Source: Rhodococcus oryzae
GTDB lineage: Bacteria > Actinomycetota > Actinomycetes > Mycobacteriales > Mycobacteriaceae
Direction of reading: 5' to 3'
Length of the DNA: 64,000 nt
NCBI RefSeq assembly: GCF_005049235.1
Contig: NZ_SUMD01000012.1
Coordinates: 1 to 64,000, forward strand
The notes below the pieces were generated by a model, which made no database searches, was not told where the DNA came from, and saw only the letters and a list, made by a program, of their open reading frames with translations. The stretch's first letter is position 1. Every line of letters starts with the position of its first letter. A program made the position numbers and the translations under genes. Positions 27,500-35,418 of the stretch are shown here, piece by piece.

Positions 27500-27552
27500 G
27501 GAGTCCTCAGTTCTGTGTTTCTTCGGTACTGCGTTCGGTCGAGACGGTCTTG

Positions 27553-28212
<660 letters not shown>

Positions 28213-28546
28213 GGGGCCTCCTAGGTTGAGCGGCGTGGTCGTCCTGACCGCCGGCAGCCCGTTGCCCGCTCTCTCCCAACAAAAGAGCCCCGCTGGATTT
28301 TCACCATGCGAGGCCCGATGTCGACCGGTTCGATGTCCGCTGCGATCGCTCGCAGCCTTCATCCCCTCTCGAGAGGGAACCCATCCCCTGGCATGATCTC
28401 CACACGGAACACCGTGTCGAGGCCAAGCCCTTGAGGGCGGGCGACCGGACCGCTGACCAGCGTGTTTGAGGCGCCAGATAGCGGTGGGAGTCGGACTCCA
28501 CTTGCTGCCCCCAACGTCGTCGGGGGCGGTCGTGTATGGAAGTCTA
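28213..28546 (-). promoter_or_regulatory. Long leader of the infC-rpmI-rplT operon
   Basis: This 334-nt stretch has no gene. A TAGACT hexamer at 28541-28546 on the minus strand is the best -10 and would start RNA near 28534. Directly after it is a GCCCCC/GGGGGC hairpin (28507-28512 with 28522-28527), and further along an attenuator-like hairpin (28281-28316). In other bacteria this operon has a structured leader read by L20 or by an attenuator, so a regulatory leader is expected; its details are inferred. Confidence 0.6.
28281..28316 (-). terminator. Attenuator-like hairpin in the infC leader
   Basis: On the minus strand GGGCCTCGC (28308-28316) pairs with GCGGGGCTC (28285-28293) through nine positions, two of them G-U. 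It is followed at once by UUUU (28281-28284). A U run after a GC stem is rare in this window, so intrinsic termination about 70 nt before infC is likely. That makes it a candidate on-off switch for the operon. Confidence 0.6.
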
Positions 28547-28552
28547 GCAGGC

Positions 28553-28897
28553 ATGACAGAGCAAACTCACACGGGCGACGTCCGCGAGCTGGCCGATGTG
28601 CCCGCAGTGGAGGTCATCAGCCGCGCCGCAGTGATGCTGATGAGCTCGGCCGCCGAGAAGCTCGGCCTCTCCTCACCCGACCCCGACGAGAGCGACCACC
28701 TCGACCTGGACGAGGCCCGCCGGGTGATCACCGCACTCGCAGGCCTGGTCACCGCCTCGGTGGAGTACCTCGGACCGCATGCGGGTCCGATCCGCGAGGG
28801 ACTGCAGGCGCTCCAGCGCGCCTTCCGTGAGGCCTCCGCCCATCCCGACGAGCCCGGCAACGGCCCGGGCGAGAAGTACACCGGCCCCGTCTACTGA
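28553..28897 (+). CDS. DUF1844 protein
   Basis: The 114-residue protein matches the actinobacterial DUF1844 family, whose function is unknown. The recognisable block is [20 protein letters not shown] near residues 16-35, followed by a helical segment [20 protein letters not shown]. No signal peptide or membrane span is present. It is divergent from the infC operon and the two promoters must overlap around 28541, an arrangement I recall as common in this group. The ATG at 28553 is the only well-placed start. Confidence 0.85.
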   Translation: MTEQTHTGDVRELADVPAVEVISRAAVMLMSSAAEKLGLSSPDPDESDHLDLDEARRVITALAGLVTASVEYLGPHAGPIREGLQALQRAFREASAHPDEPGNGPGEKYTGPVY

Positions 28898-28969
28898 TCC
28901 CCGCCCCCTGCCGCCGTCGAGTGACCCGTTCACGCGATGGCGGCCGGGGTGAGCGGCGATACTGATCCC

Positions 28970-29389
28970 GTGGCGAACAAGACCCAGCCGACCGGCGCCG
29001 ACGTCGACGCGTTCCTCGGCACACTGACCGACGACGCAAAGCGTGCCGACTGCGAACGCCTGATCGACCTGATGCGCGCCGCCACCGGCGAACCGGCCGC
29101 GATGTGGGGTTCGAGCATCATCGGGTTCGGCGACCGCGCCTATCGCTATGCCAGCGGGCACACCGGCAATACGGCGCTGATCGGCTTCGCCCCCCGATCG
29201 ACGGCCCTCACCCTCTATCTGAGCCTGAACCTGGATGACCACCGCGACGCCCTGCAGCGTCTCGGCAAGCACCGGACCGGCAAGGGCTGCCTCTACGTCA
29301 AGCGACTCGCCGACATCGACGAGTCCGAACTCCGCGGTTTGATCGAGGCCTCGGTGCGCGCCGCCCGCACGCTGTCCGCCGACTCCTGA
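28970..29389 (+). CDS. DUF1801 protein (YdhG/YjhX-like)
   Basis: The 139-residue protein belongs to DUF1801, small proteins with a fold found in heme- and metal-linked or unknown functions. The usual opening KTQPTGADVDAFLGTLTDD and the block MWGSSIIGFGDRAYRY near 45 are clear. I chose the GTG at 28970 because the family starts there and a GATACT hexamer (28958-28963) lies 6 nt upstream, as for other leaderless genes in the window. An ATG at 28937 would add 11 residues. Confidence 0.82.
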   Translation: MANKTQPTGADVDAFLGTLTDDAKRADCERLIDLMRAATGEPAAMWGSSIIGFGDRAYRYASGHTGNTALIGFAPRSTALTLYLSLNLDDHRDALQRLGKHRTGKGCLYVKRLADIDESELRGLIEASVRAARTLSADS

Positions 29390-29450
29390 GCGGACGTAAT
29401 CAGCGCGCTGAGCAGCACAGTTCCGCCAATCGGCGAACCCCGCAGCGCGC

Positions 29451-29466
29451 TGTGACGGACGTCACA
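29451..29466 (+). promoter_or_regulatory. Perfect CRP/GlxR-type binding site in the 29390-29740 gap
   Basis: TGTGA-CGGACG-TCACA matches the consensus TGTGA-N6-TCACA at every fixed position. A CAGATT hexamer at 29489-29494 would place a transcription start about 42 nt from the site centre, the geometry of an activated class II promoter. The gap also has two copies of the self-complementary CAGCGCGCTG (29401-29410, 29442-29451) and a GGCGGATCCGCC palindrome (29560-29571). I see no convincing gene in the remainder of 29390-29740. Confidence 0.6.
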
Positions 29467-29740
29467 ATCGTTCGACGAAGGCGGGCATCAGATTCCGTAC
29501 ATGCGTCCAGTCCGGTTCGTGTAAAAAGAGTCCGAATGCAGTGAGGGACACCCCGTCCGGGCGGATCCGCCGACGCTCGACCGGTCGGATGTTCGGGGTT
29601 CGCTGCAGTCGGGGGATCACATTCGTTCTGCCCGTCGCCATCTCCGGATGCGACACCAGCTCGATTCGTCTCCAGCCAACGAGAACGCTGGCTTCAGCGC
29701 CTCTGTAATGAACACCGCACATCGCAATGAAGGAGCTCAC

Positions 29741-29857
29741 ATGCCCAACCCCGGTGACATCGACGGCCTGTTCGGATCGATTGCCAACATCGTCAACTCC
29801 TTGCTCTCGGGCGCTGCCAGCGGGTCGGCCCAGACCCCCCCAACCACGGGCGTCTAG
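29741..29857 (+). CDS. Small 38-residue peptide, function unknown
   Basis: The 38-residue product starts MPNPGDIDGLFGSIANIVNS and ends in SGAASGSAQTPPTTGV, with a short hydrophobic helix between. The ATG has a strong AAGGAG 5 nt upstream, and a perfect terminator hairpin follows 23 nt after the stop, so this looks like a true gene despite its size. Spacing of hydrophobic residues in the helix suggests an amphipathic peptide. Corynebacteria and relatives make cell-wall channel peptides (PorA, PorH) of this size without signal sequences; I see no direct similarity to them, so that is only a possibility. Confidence 0.6.
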   Translation: MPNPGDIDGLFGSIANIVNSLLSGAASGSAQTPPTTGV

Positions 29858-29879
29858 CTCGACACGATTGTCTGCCGGC

Positions 29880-29911
29880 GAGGGCCGGGACCGAGTTCGG
29901 TCCCGGCCCTC
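29880..29911 (+). terminator. Terminator hairpin, copy 1 of an identical pair
   Basis: A perfect 14-bp stem pairs 29880-29893 (starting GAGGGCCGGG) with 29898-29911 around the loop AGTT. It lies just after the 38-residue peptide gene. The same arms and 8 nt of flanking sequence recur at 30121-30160. Confidence 0.8.
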
Positions 29912-29993
29912 GCTCCGTCTCACCGCGATTCCTACCGCACAGCGGGAAGCTGCGCACCGCTCGCCACCAGCACAGCACCATCAAAGAGATTCC

Positions 29994-30095
29994 GTGTCCC
30001 TGGTCTTCGACACCCCGATCTACGCGCTGCTTCTCGACCTGGGGGCCGCCTTTGGCTGGTCACTGGGACCGACACCGATGCCGGGCGCCGGCTAG
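29994..30095 (+). CDS. Small 33-residue hydrophobic peptide, function unknown
   Basis: A GTG start gives 33 residues: MSLVFDTPIYALLLDLGAAF followed by GWSLGPTPMPGAG. The middle is strongly hydrophobic and could insert in a membrane. An AAGAG about 5 nt upstream is a modest ribosome binding site. The gene lies between two identical terminators, so if expressed it needs read-through from copy 1 or its own promoter. It pairs with the 38-residue peptide by position but not by sequence. It could be spurious. Confidence 0.45.
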   Translation: MSLVFDTPIYALLLDLGAAFGWSLGPTPMPGAG

Positions 30096-30120
30096 TAAAC
30101 TCGCCGACCGCTCACAGCCG

Positions 30121-30152
30121 GAGGGCCGGGACCGTATGCGGTCCCGGCCCTC
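30121..30152. terminator. Terminator hairpin, copy 2 of an identical pair
   Basis: The 14-bp arms 30121-30134 and 30139-30152 are identical to copy 1; only the 4-nt loop differs (TATG instead of AGTT). It starts 25 nt after the 33-residue peptide and ends 6 nt from the uvrA stop, so it can terminate transcription from both sides. Confidence 0.8.
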
Positions 30153-30158
30153 GCTCCG

Positions 30159-33083
30159 TCACACCTTCGCGGCGACCTTCCGCGGCGCCCGCTTGCGCTT
30201 CGGCGGCGCCGCGGGTGCGACGGGCGCGCCGTCGAGCACGTCCCGCAGGAACCTGCCGGTATAGCTGGCAGGCACCGCCGCGATCTGCTCGGGGGTGCCC
30301 TCCCCCACCACGGTTCCGCCGCCCGATCCGCCCTCGGGCCCCATGTCGACCACCCAGTCCGACGTCTTGATCACGTCTAGGTTGTGCTCGATCACGATCA
30401 CCGTGTTGCCCTTGTCCACCAGGCCGTTGACGACGCCGAGAAGCTTGCGGATGTCCTCGAAATGAAGTCCGGTCGTCGGCTCGTCGAGCACGTACACGGT
30501 GCGGCCGGTGGAACGCTTCTGCAGCTCGGCGGCCAGCTTCACCCGCTGCGCCTCGCCGCCCGACAGGGTCGGCGCCGGCTGGCCGAGACGCACGTAGCCG
30601 AGCCCGACCTCGACGAGCGTCTTGAGATAGCGGTGGATCGAGGTGATCGCCTCGAAGAAGTCGGCGGCCTCCTCGATGGACATGTCGAGCACCTCGGCAA
30701 TGGTCTTGCCCTTGTAGTGCACCTCCAGGGTCTCCCGGTTGTAGCGGGCCCCGTGGCACACCTCGCACGGGACGTACACATCCGGGAGGAAGTTCATCTC
30801 GATCTTGAGCGTGCCGTCTCCCGAGCAGGCCTCACACCGGCCACCCTTGACGTTGAAGGAGAACCGTCCCGGTTGGTAGCCGCGCACCTTCGCCTCGGTC
30901 GTCGCGGCGAACAGGGTGCGGATCTTGTCGAACACGCCGGTGTAGGTGGCCGCGTTCGAGCGCGGTGTCCGGCCGATCGGCGACTGGTCCACCTGGACCA
31001 GCTTGTCGAGCTGGTCCAGCCCGTTGATCCGGGTGTGCCTGCCGGGGACCTGACGCGCGCCGTTGAGCTTGTTCGCCATCACGGTCGCGAGGATGTCGTT
31101 GACCAGAGTCGACTTGCCCGATCCGGAGACACCGGTCACCGAGGTGAGGACGCCGAGCGGGAAGCTGACGTCGATGTTCTTGAGGTTGTGTTCCTTGGCC
31201 CCGATCACCGTGACCTGACGCTTCTTGTCGACGGGCCTGCGAATAGCAGGCACGTCGATCGTCGACCGGCCGGAAAGGTATGCGCCCGTGAGGGATTCCT
31301 CGCAGGTCAGCAGCTCCTCGTACGGGCCGCTGTGCACCACCCGACCGCCGTGTTCACCCGCGAGCGGGCCGATGTCGACGACCCAGTCCGAGGTCCGGAT
31401 GGTGTCCTCGTCGTGTTCGACGACGATGAGCGTGTTGCCGAGATCCCGCAACCGGGTCAGTGTCTCGATCAGCCGCCGGTTGTCGCGCTGATGGAGCCCG
31501 ATGGATGGCTCGTCCAGCACGTACAGGACGCCCACCAGGCCGGAACCGATCTGGGTGGCGAGCCGGATCCGTTGGGCCTCGCCGCCGGAGAGGGTGCCTG
31601 CCGCACGTGAGAGCGACAGGTACTCGAGACCGACATCGAGCAGGAAGCCGAGCCGAGCCTGCACCTCCTTGAGGACCTGACCGGCGATGGCCTCCTCCCG
31701 GGCTCCGAGCGTGAGGCTGTTCAGGAAATCCGCGCAGTCCGAGATCGACAACTCGGCGACGTCGGCGATGGACTTCTTGCCGTGCTCGCCCGCCGCGATG
31801 GTGACCGAGAGGATCTCCGGCCGGAGCCGGGCACCGTCACACGCCGGACACGGCACGTCGCGCATGTACCCGTCGTAGCGTTCCTTCATCTGCTCGGACT
31901 CGGTCTGCTCGAGCCGACGGTGCAGGAAGGGCATCACGCCCTCGAACTCGGCGTAGTACGAGCGCGTCCGCCCGTACCGGTTCTTGTACTTGACGTGCAC
32001 CTGGTCCGCGCTGCCCTCGAGCACCGCCTTGCGTGCCTTGGCCGGCAGTTCGTTCCATGGGGTCGACATCTCGAAGCCCATGATGTCGGCGAGTCCGGAC
32101 AGCAGGCGGCCGAAGTACTCCGATGTCTGCCCCATCGACCACGGCGCGATCGCCCCGTCCTCGAGGCTCAGCTCGGGATCCGGCACCACCAGGTCCGGGT
32201 CGACCTCCTTGCGGATGCCGAGTCCGGTGCACTCGGGGCAGGCGCCGTACGGCGAGTTGAACGAGAACGACCGCGGTTCGAGATCGTCGATCGAGAGGGC
32301 ATGCCCGTTCGGGCAGGCCAGCGACTCGGAGAAGCGGCGTTCCCGGTCCGGCGCGTTCTCGTCCCGATCGACGAAGTCGAGGACGACGATGCCGTCGGCC
32401 AGGCGAAGCGCGGTCTCCACCGAGTCCGTGAGCCGCTGCTTCGAGCTCGCCTTGACCGTGAGGCGGTCGACGACCACCTCGATGTCGTGCTTCTCCTGCT
32501 TCTTGAGCTTCGGCGGGTCGGTCAGCTGATGCACCACGCCGTCGACCCGGACCCGTGCGTACCCCTGGGTGTTGAGCTGGTCGAAGAGGTCGACGAACTC
32601 ACCCTTACGGGTGCGGACCACCGGTGCCAGCACCTGGAAGCGGGTGCCCTCCTCCATGGCGAGCACCTGGTCGACGATCTGCTGGGGGCTCTGCTTCGCG
32701 ATCTGCTCGCCGCACACCGGGCAGTGCGGGGTGCCGGCACGGGCGTAGAGCAGACGGAGGTAGTCGTACACCTCGGTGATGGTGCCGACGGTGGATCGTG
32801 GATTGCGGTTGGTCGACTTCTGGTCGATCGACACCGCGGGCGAGAGGCCCTCGATGAAATCGACATCGGGCTTGTCCATCTGACCGAGGAACTGGCGGGC
32901 GTAGGCCGACAGCGATTCGACGTAGCGCCGCTGGCCCTCCGCGAAGATGGTGTCGAACGCGAGCGACGACTTGCCCGAGCCGGACAACCCGGTGAAGACG
33001 ATGAGACTGTCCCGTGGCAGGTCGATGTCGATGCCTCGCAGGTTGTGCTCACGCGCTCCTCGCACGATCAAGCGGTCCGCCAC
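30159..33083 (-). CDS. uvrA: Excinuclease ABC subunit A
   Basis: UvrA finds DNA damage and loads UvrB in nucleotide-excision repair. The 974-residue ATPase has two ABC modules: Walker [20 protein letters not shown] near residue 33 and [15 protein letters not shown] near 645, each with a signature ([32 protein letters not shown]). Zinc-binding cysteine pairs occur in [17 protein letters not shown] and CEACSGDG. The GTG at 33083 follows AAGGGA. I see no complete LexA box upstream, only a TCGAAC half-site near 33176. Confidence 0.97.
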   Translation of the reverse strand: MADRLIVRGAREHNLRGIDIDLPRDSLIVFTGLSGSGKSSLAFDTIFAEGQRRYVESLSAYARQFLGQMDKPDVDFIEGLSPAVSIDQKSTNRNPRSTVGTITEVYDYLRLLYARAGTPHCPVCGEQIAKQSPQQIVDQVLAMEEGTRFQVLAPVVRTRKGEFVDLFDQLNTQGYARVRVDGVVHQLTDPPKLKKQEKHDIEVVVDRLTVKASSKQRLTDSVETALRLADGIVVLDFVDRDENAPDRERRFSESLACPNGHALSIDDLEPRSFSFNSPYGACPECTGLGIRKEVDPDLVVPDPELSLEDGAIAPWSMGQTSEYFGRLLSGLADIMGFEMSTPWNELPAKARKAVLEGSADQVHVKYKNRYGRTRSYYAEFEGVMPFLHRRLEQTESEQMKERYDGYMRDVPCPACDGARLRPEILSVTIAAGEHGKKSIADVAELSISDCADFLNSLTLGAREEAIAGQVLKEVQARLGFLLDVGLEYLSLSRAAGTLSGGEAQRIRLATQIGSGLVGVLYVLDEPSIGLHQRDNRRLIETLTRLRDLGNTLIVVEHDEDTIRTSDWVVDIGPLAGEHGGRVVHSGPYEELLTCEESLTGAYLSGRSTIDVPAIRRPVDKKRQVTVIGAKEHNLKNIDVSFPLGVLTSVTGVSGSGKSTLVNDILATVMANKLNGARQVPGRHTRINGLDQLDKLVQVDQSPIGRTPRSNAATYTGVFDKIRTLFAATTEAKVRGYQPGRFSFNVKGGRCEACSGDGTLKIEMNFLPDVYVPCEVCHGARYNRETLEVHYKGKTIAEVLDMSIEEAADFFEAITSIHRYLKTLVEVGLGYVRLGQPAPTLSGGEAQRVKLAAELQKRSTGRTVYVLDEPTTGLHFEDIRKLLGVVNGLVDKGNTVIVIEHNLDVIKTSDWVVDMGPEGGSGGGTVVGEGTPEQIAAVPASYTGRFLRDVLDGAPVAPAAPPKRKRAPRKVAAKV

Positions 33084-33253
33084 TCGATGTCCCTTCTCGT
33101 CGACGCAGAGGCGATAGTCCTCACGCGCTGCACATGGTAGGCCGGGGTACCGACATCATCGGTGGAGCCGCGATCGAACGACCCCGGGTCCACCTGTGGC
33201 CGATCGCGTGCCCGAACCCTCGTCCGCACACATTCGACGGTAGCGTCCCCACC

Positions 33254-33943
33254 ATGGACGGGCAGCAGATGACAATCGACGACCACTACACCGGAGAGCT
33301 CACCGCGGATTCCGATCCGCAGCGGCGATCCTTCGCGGGCGCCAGCATCACCAAGATCTCCGTCGGCCCCATGGACAACAACGCCTATCTCGTGGTCTGT
33401 TCCGAGACCGGCGAATCCCTGCTCATCGACGCCGCGAACGACGCGGACCGGCTCGTGAGCCTGGTCGCGGCCGCGGCGCCGACGCTCACCTCGATCGTCA
33501 CCACCCACCAGCATCCGGACCACTGGCTGGCGCTCGCCGAGGTGGTCGACAAGACCGGCGTCCCCACCATGGCGCACGCACTCGACGCGGGCCCGCTGCC
33601 CGTCACGCCCGACCGCACCGTCACCGACGGCGACCTGGTGGAGGTGGGCCGACTCTCACTCGAGGTCATCCACCTCGCGGGTCACACCCCGGGGTCGATC
33701 GCGCTGGCGCTGACGGATCCGGCGACCGGCCAGGTCCACCTCTTCAGCGGGGACTCGCTGTTCCCCGGCGGCGTCGGCAAGACCGCCGATGCGGAGAAGT
33801 TCGCCTCGCTCTACCGTGACGTGACGACCAAGCTCTTCGAGCGGTTCCCCGACGACACCGTCGTGTACCCGGGACACGGCAAGGACACCACGATCGGCGC
33901 CGAGCGGCCGTTCCTCGCGGAGTGGCAGGATCGCGGTTGGTGA
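33254..33943 (+). CDS. Metallo-beta-lactamase fold hydrolase (glyoxalase II-like)
   Basis: The 229-residue protein is an MBL-fold hydrolase; the metal motif reads THQHPDHW near residue 85, with further ligands in LAGHTPGSIAL, FSGDSLFPGG and YPGHGKDT. Its size and motifs resemble glyoxalase II-type thioesterases, though the substrate is unknown. I chose the ATG at 33254 because TAGCGT (33241-33246) lies 7 nt upstream, giving a leaderless message; an ATG at 33269 is an alternative. It is divergent from uvrA, as is Rv1637c in M. tuberculosis. Confidence 0.87.
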   Translation: MDGQQMTIDDHYTGELTADSDPQRRSFAGASITKISVGPMDNNAYLVVCSETGESLLIDAANDADRLVSLVAAAAPTLTSIVTTHQHPDHWLALAEVVDKTGVPTMAHALDAGPLPVTPDRTVTDGDLVEVGRLSLEVIHLAGHTPGSIALALTDPATGQVHLFSGDSLFPGGVGKTADAEKFASLYRDVTTKLFERFPDDTVVYPGHGKDTTIGAERPFLAEWQDRGW

Positions 33944-33996
33944 CGCCCGGCACTGGCTAGGGTGGAGGTGCACCCGACCACGAGGGAGGCCACACC

Positions 33997-34890
33997 ATGT
34001 TGGTCCGTCGAATCGCACGCCCCCTGCTCGCAACGGTGTTCATCACCGGCGGCATCGATGCACTCCGACATCCCGCCGGGAAAGCAGACGTCGCGGAGCC
34101 GATCATCCAGCAAGCCCATGGCGCTCTCCCAGACAGCGTCGCGGCGCTGGTGCCCTCTGACCCCACGAACCTGGTGCGCCTGAACGGGGCGATCCAGGTC
34201 GGTGCGGGCGCGTTGCTGGCCATCGGCAAGGCTCCGCGCGTCGCGTCGCTGACCTTGGCGGGCAGCCTGCTACCGACCACGCTCGCCGGCCACGCCTTCT
34301 GGAGGGAGTCCGACCCGGTGCAGCGGGCCGCGCACCGGACCCAGTTCTTCAAGAACATGAGCCTGCTCGGCGGTTTGCTGATCGCAGGCGTCGACACCGA
34401 AGGCAAGCCATCGCTCGGCTGGCGGGGCCGCCGAGCGGCCCGTCAGGCTTCCGATGCGGTGCTGGCGGCGCTGCCGACGGCCAAGGAGAGCGAAGCGCAC
34501 GGAGCGGTCGGTGAGCGACTCCAGTCCGCATCGGAACGGATCCGTGAGCTCGCGGCCGAGGCGGCCGAACGCGGGGCAGCCCTCGCGGAGACGGCGCAGG
34601 AACACGCCCCGGAACTCCTCGCACTCGCCCGCGAACGCGGGACAGCCCTCGCGGAAACAGCACAAGAACACGCCCCGGAACTCCTCGCACTCGCCCGCGA
34701 ACGCGGGGCAGCCCTCGCGGAGACGGCACAGGAACGCGCCCCCGAGCTCCTCGCACTCGCCCGCGAACACGGCGCCGAGTGGACCGAAACGGCGACCGAG
34801 CGCGGCGCCCGACTGGGTCACACGGTCGGCGTCGGCACCGAACGCGCCGTGCGGCGGGCCCGACGGGCCGTCGCGAACCTGGACTCGTGA
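33997..34890 (+). CDS. DoxX-like membrane protein with a 22-residue repeat tail
   Basis: The 297-residue protein has a DoxX-type membrane domain in residues 1-135 with about four hydrophobic stretches, starting RRIARPLLATVFITGGIDAL. DoxX relatives take part in redox and detoxification at the membrane. The C-terminal half is a charged alpha-helical tail with three near-identical 22-residue repeats (ERGAALAETAQEHAPELLAL type) and a worn fourth. GAGGGAGG precedes the ATG. The stop overlaps the next start in GTGA, so the SnoaL-like protein is coupled to it. Confidence 0.85.
   Translation: MLVRRIARPLLATVFITGGIDALRHPAGKADVAEPIIQQAHGALPDSVAALVPSDPTNLVRLNGAIQVGAGALLAIGKAPRVASLTLAGSLLPTTLAGHAFWRESDPVQRAAHRTQFFKNMSLLGGLLIAGVDTEGKPSLGWRGRRAARQASDAVLAALPTAKESEAHGAVGERLQSASERIRELAAEAAERGAALAETAQEHAPELLALARERGTALAETAQEHAPELLALARERGAALAETAQERAPELLALAREHGAEWTETATERGARLGHTVGVGTERAVRRARRAVANLDS
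34567..34830 (+). repeat. 66-nt tandem repeats within the DoxX-like gene
   Basis: Three 66-nt units (34567-34632, 34633-34698, 34699-34764) are nearly identical in DNA, and a diverged fourth fills 34765-34830. They encode ERG-(A/T)-ALAETAQE-(H/R) followed by APELLALAR. The period of 22 residues is two 11-residue turns, the pattern of amphipathic helical repeats seen in lipid-binding and LEA-like proteins. Near-identity at DNA level suggests recent expansion or homogenisation. Confidence 0.85.
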
Positions 34891-35300
34891 TCACTGCCAC
34901 GGAACCCCGGATCATCCGGGAGATCGAGGATCACCACGCGGTACTCGAACGGTGGCTCGGGACCGTCGCGGACCCGGCGCTGCTGACCGAGTTCATCGGC
35001 GCCCACACCGCGGACTTCTCACTCGTCACCACCGACGGGCACGTCGTGTCCCGCGACCAGCTCACCGATTCGCTCCGCGGGGCGCGGGGCGCAGTCCCCG
35101 GCCTCCGGATCGTCATCACGGCGGTCGAGGTACAGGTCGCCACCGCCGAGGTGGCGATCGCCCGGTTCACCAAGACACATCACACCGAGACCGGAACCGG
35201 GTCCGGCGTCCGGGTGGTCACCGCCGTCCTGATCCCCGCGCCGGCCGCTCGTAACGGACTCCGTTGGCGCTCGGTGCACGAGACCCTCCGCACCGACTGA
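34887..35300 (+). CDS. SnoaL/DUF4440-like protein
   Basis: The 137-residue protein looks like a nuclear-transport-factor-2 fold (SnoaL or DUF4440) protein: a helical start EIEDHHAVLERWLG, then a beta-rich half with TADFSLVTTDGHVVSRDQL and a closing LRWRSVHETLR strand. Members may be enzymes or simple binding proteins, and no catalytic set is obvious here. The GTG start overlaps the DoxX-like stop in GTGA, so the two proteins probably work together. Confidence 0.72.
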   Translation: MITATEPRIIREIEDHHAVLERWLGTVADPALLTEFIGAHTADFSLVTTDGHVVSRDQLTDSLRGARGAVPGLRIVITAVEVQVATAEVAIARFTKTHHTETGTGSGVRVVTAVLIPAPAARNGLRWRSVHETLRTD

Positions 35301-35418
35301 ACCAGGCGCCGCGGATGACGCGCCGGACAGCGCTCTGACCTGGCCCTTCTGCGTCCAAGCCACCCGCCCACTAGACTCGCTTGGCACTTTTCCCTCCCCT
35401 ACCGCCCGAGGAGACCAC

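Noticed and set aside
29462-29923. A 153-residue minus-strand frame over the small-peptide locus
   Set aside because: It has no ribosome binding site or familiar domain and runs through a terminator hairpin and a likely small gene on the other strand.
33084-33253. LexA/SOS box for uvrA
   Set aside because: Only a TCGAAC half-site is present; the matching GTTCGA half is absent. The uvrB and polA upstream regions also lack a box.
34567-34830. Possible CRISPR-like array because of the regular repeats
   Set aside because: The repeats are contiguous, in frame and coding, with no spacers.
35301-35418. Rifamycin-associated element before the HelD-like gene
   Set aside because: The inverted repeat known from HelR-type genes is not there, so rifamycin-induced control is not supported.
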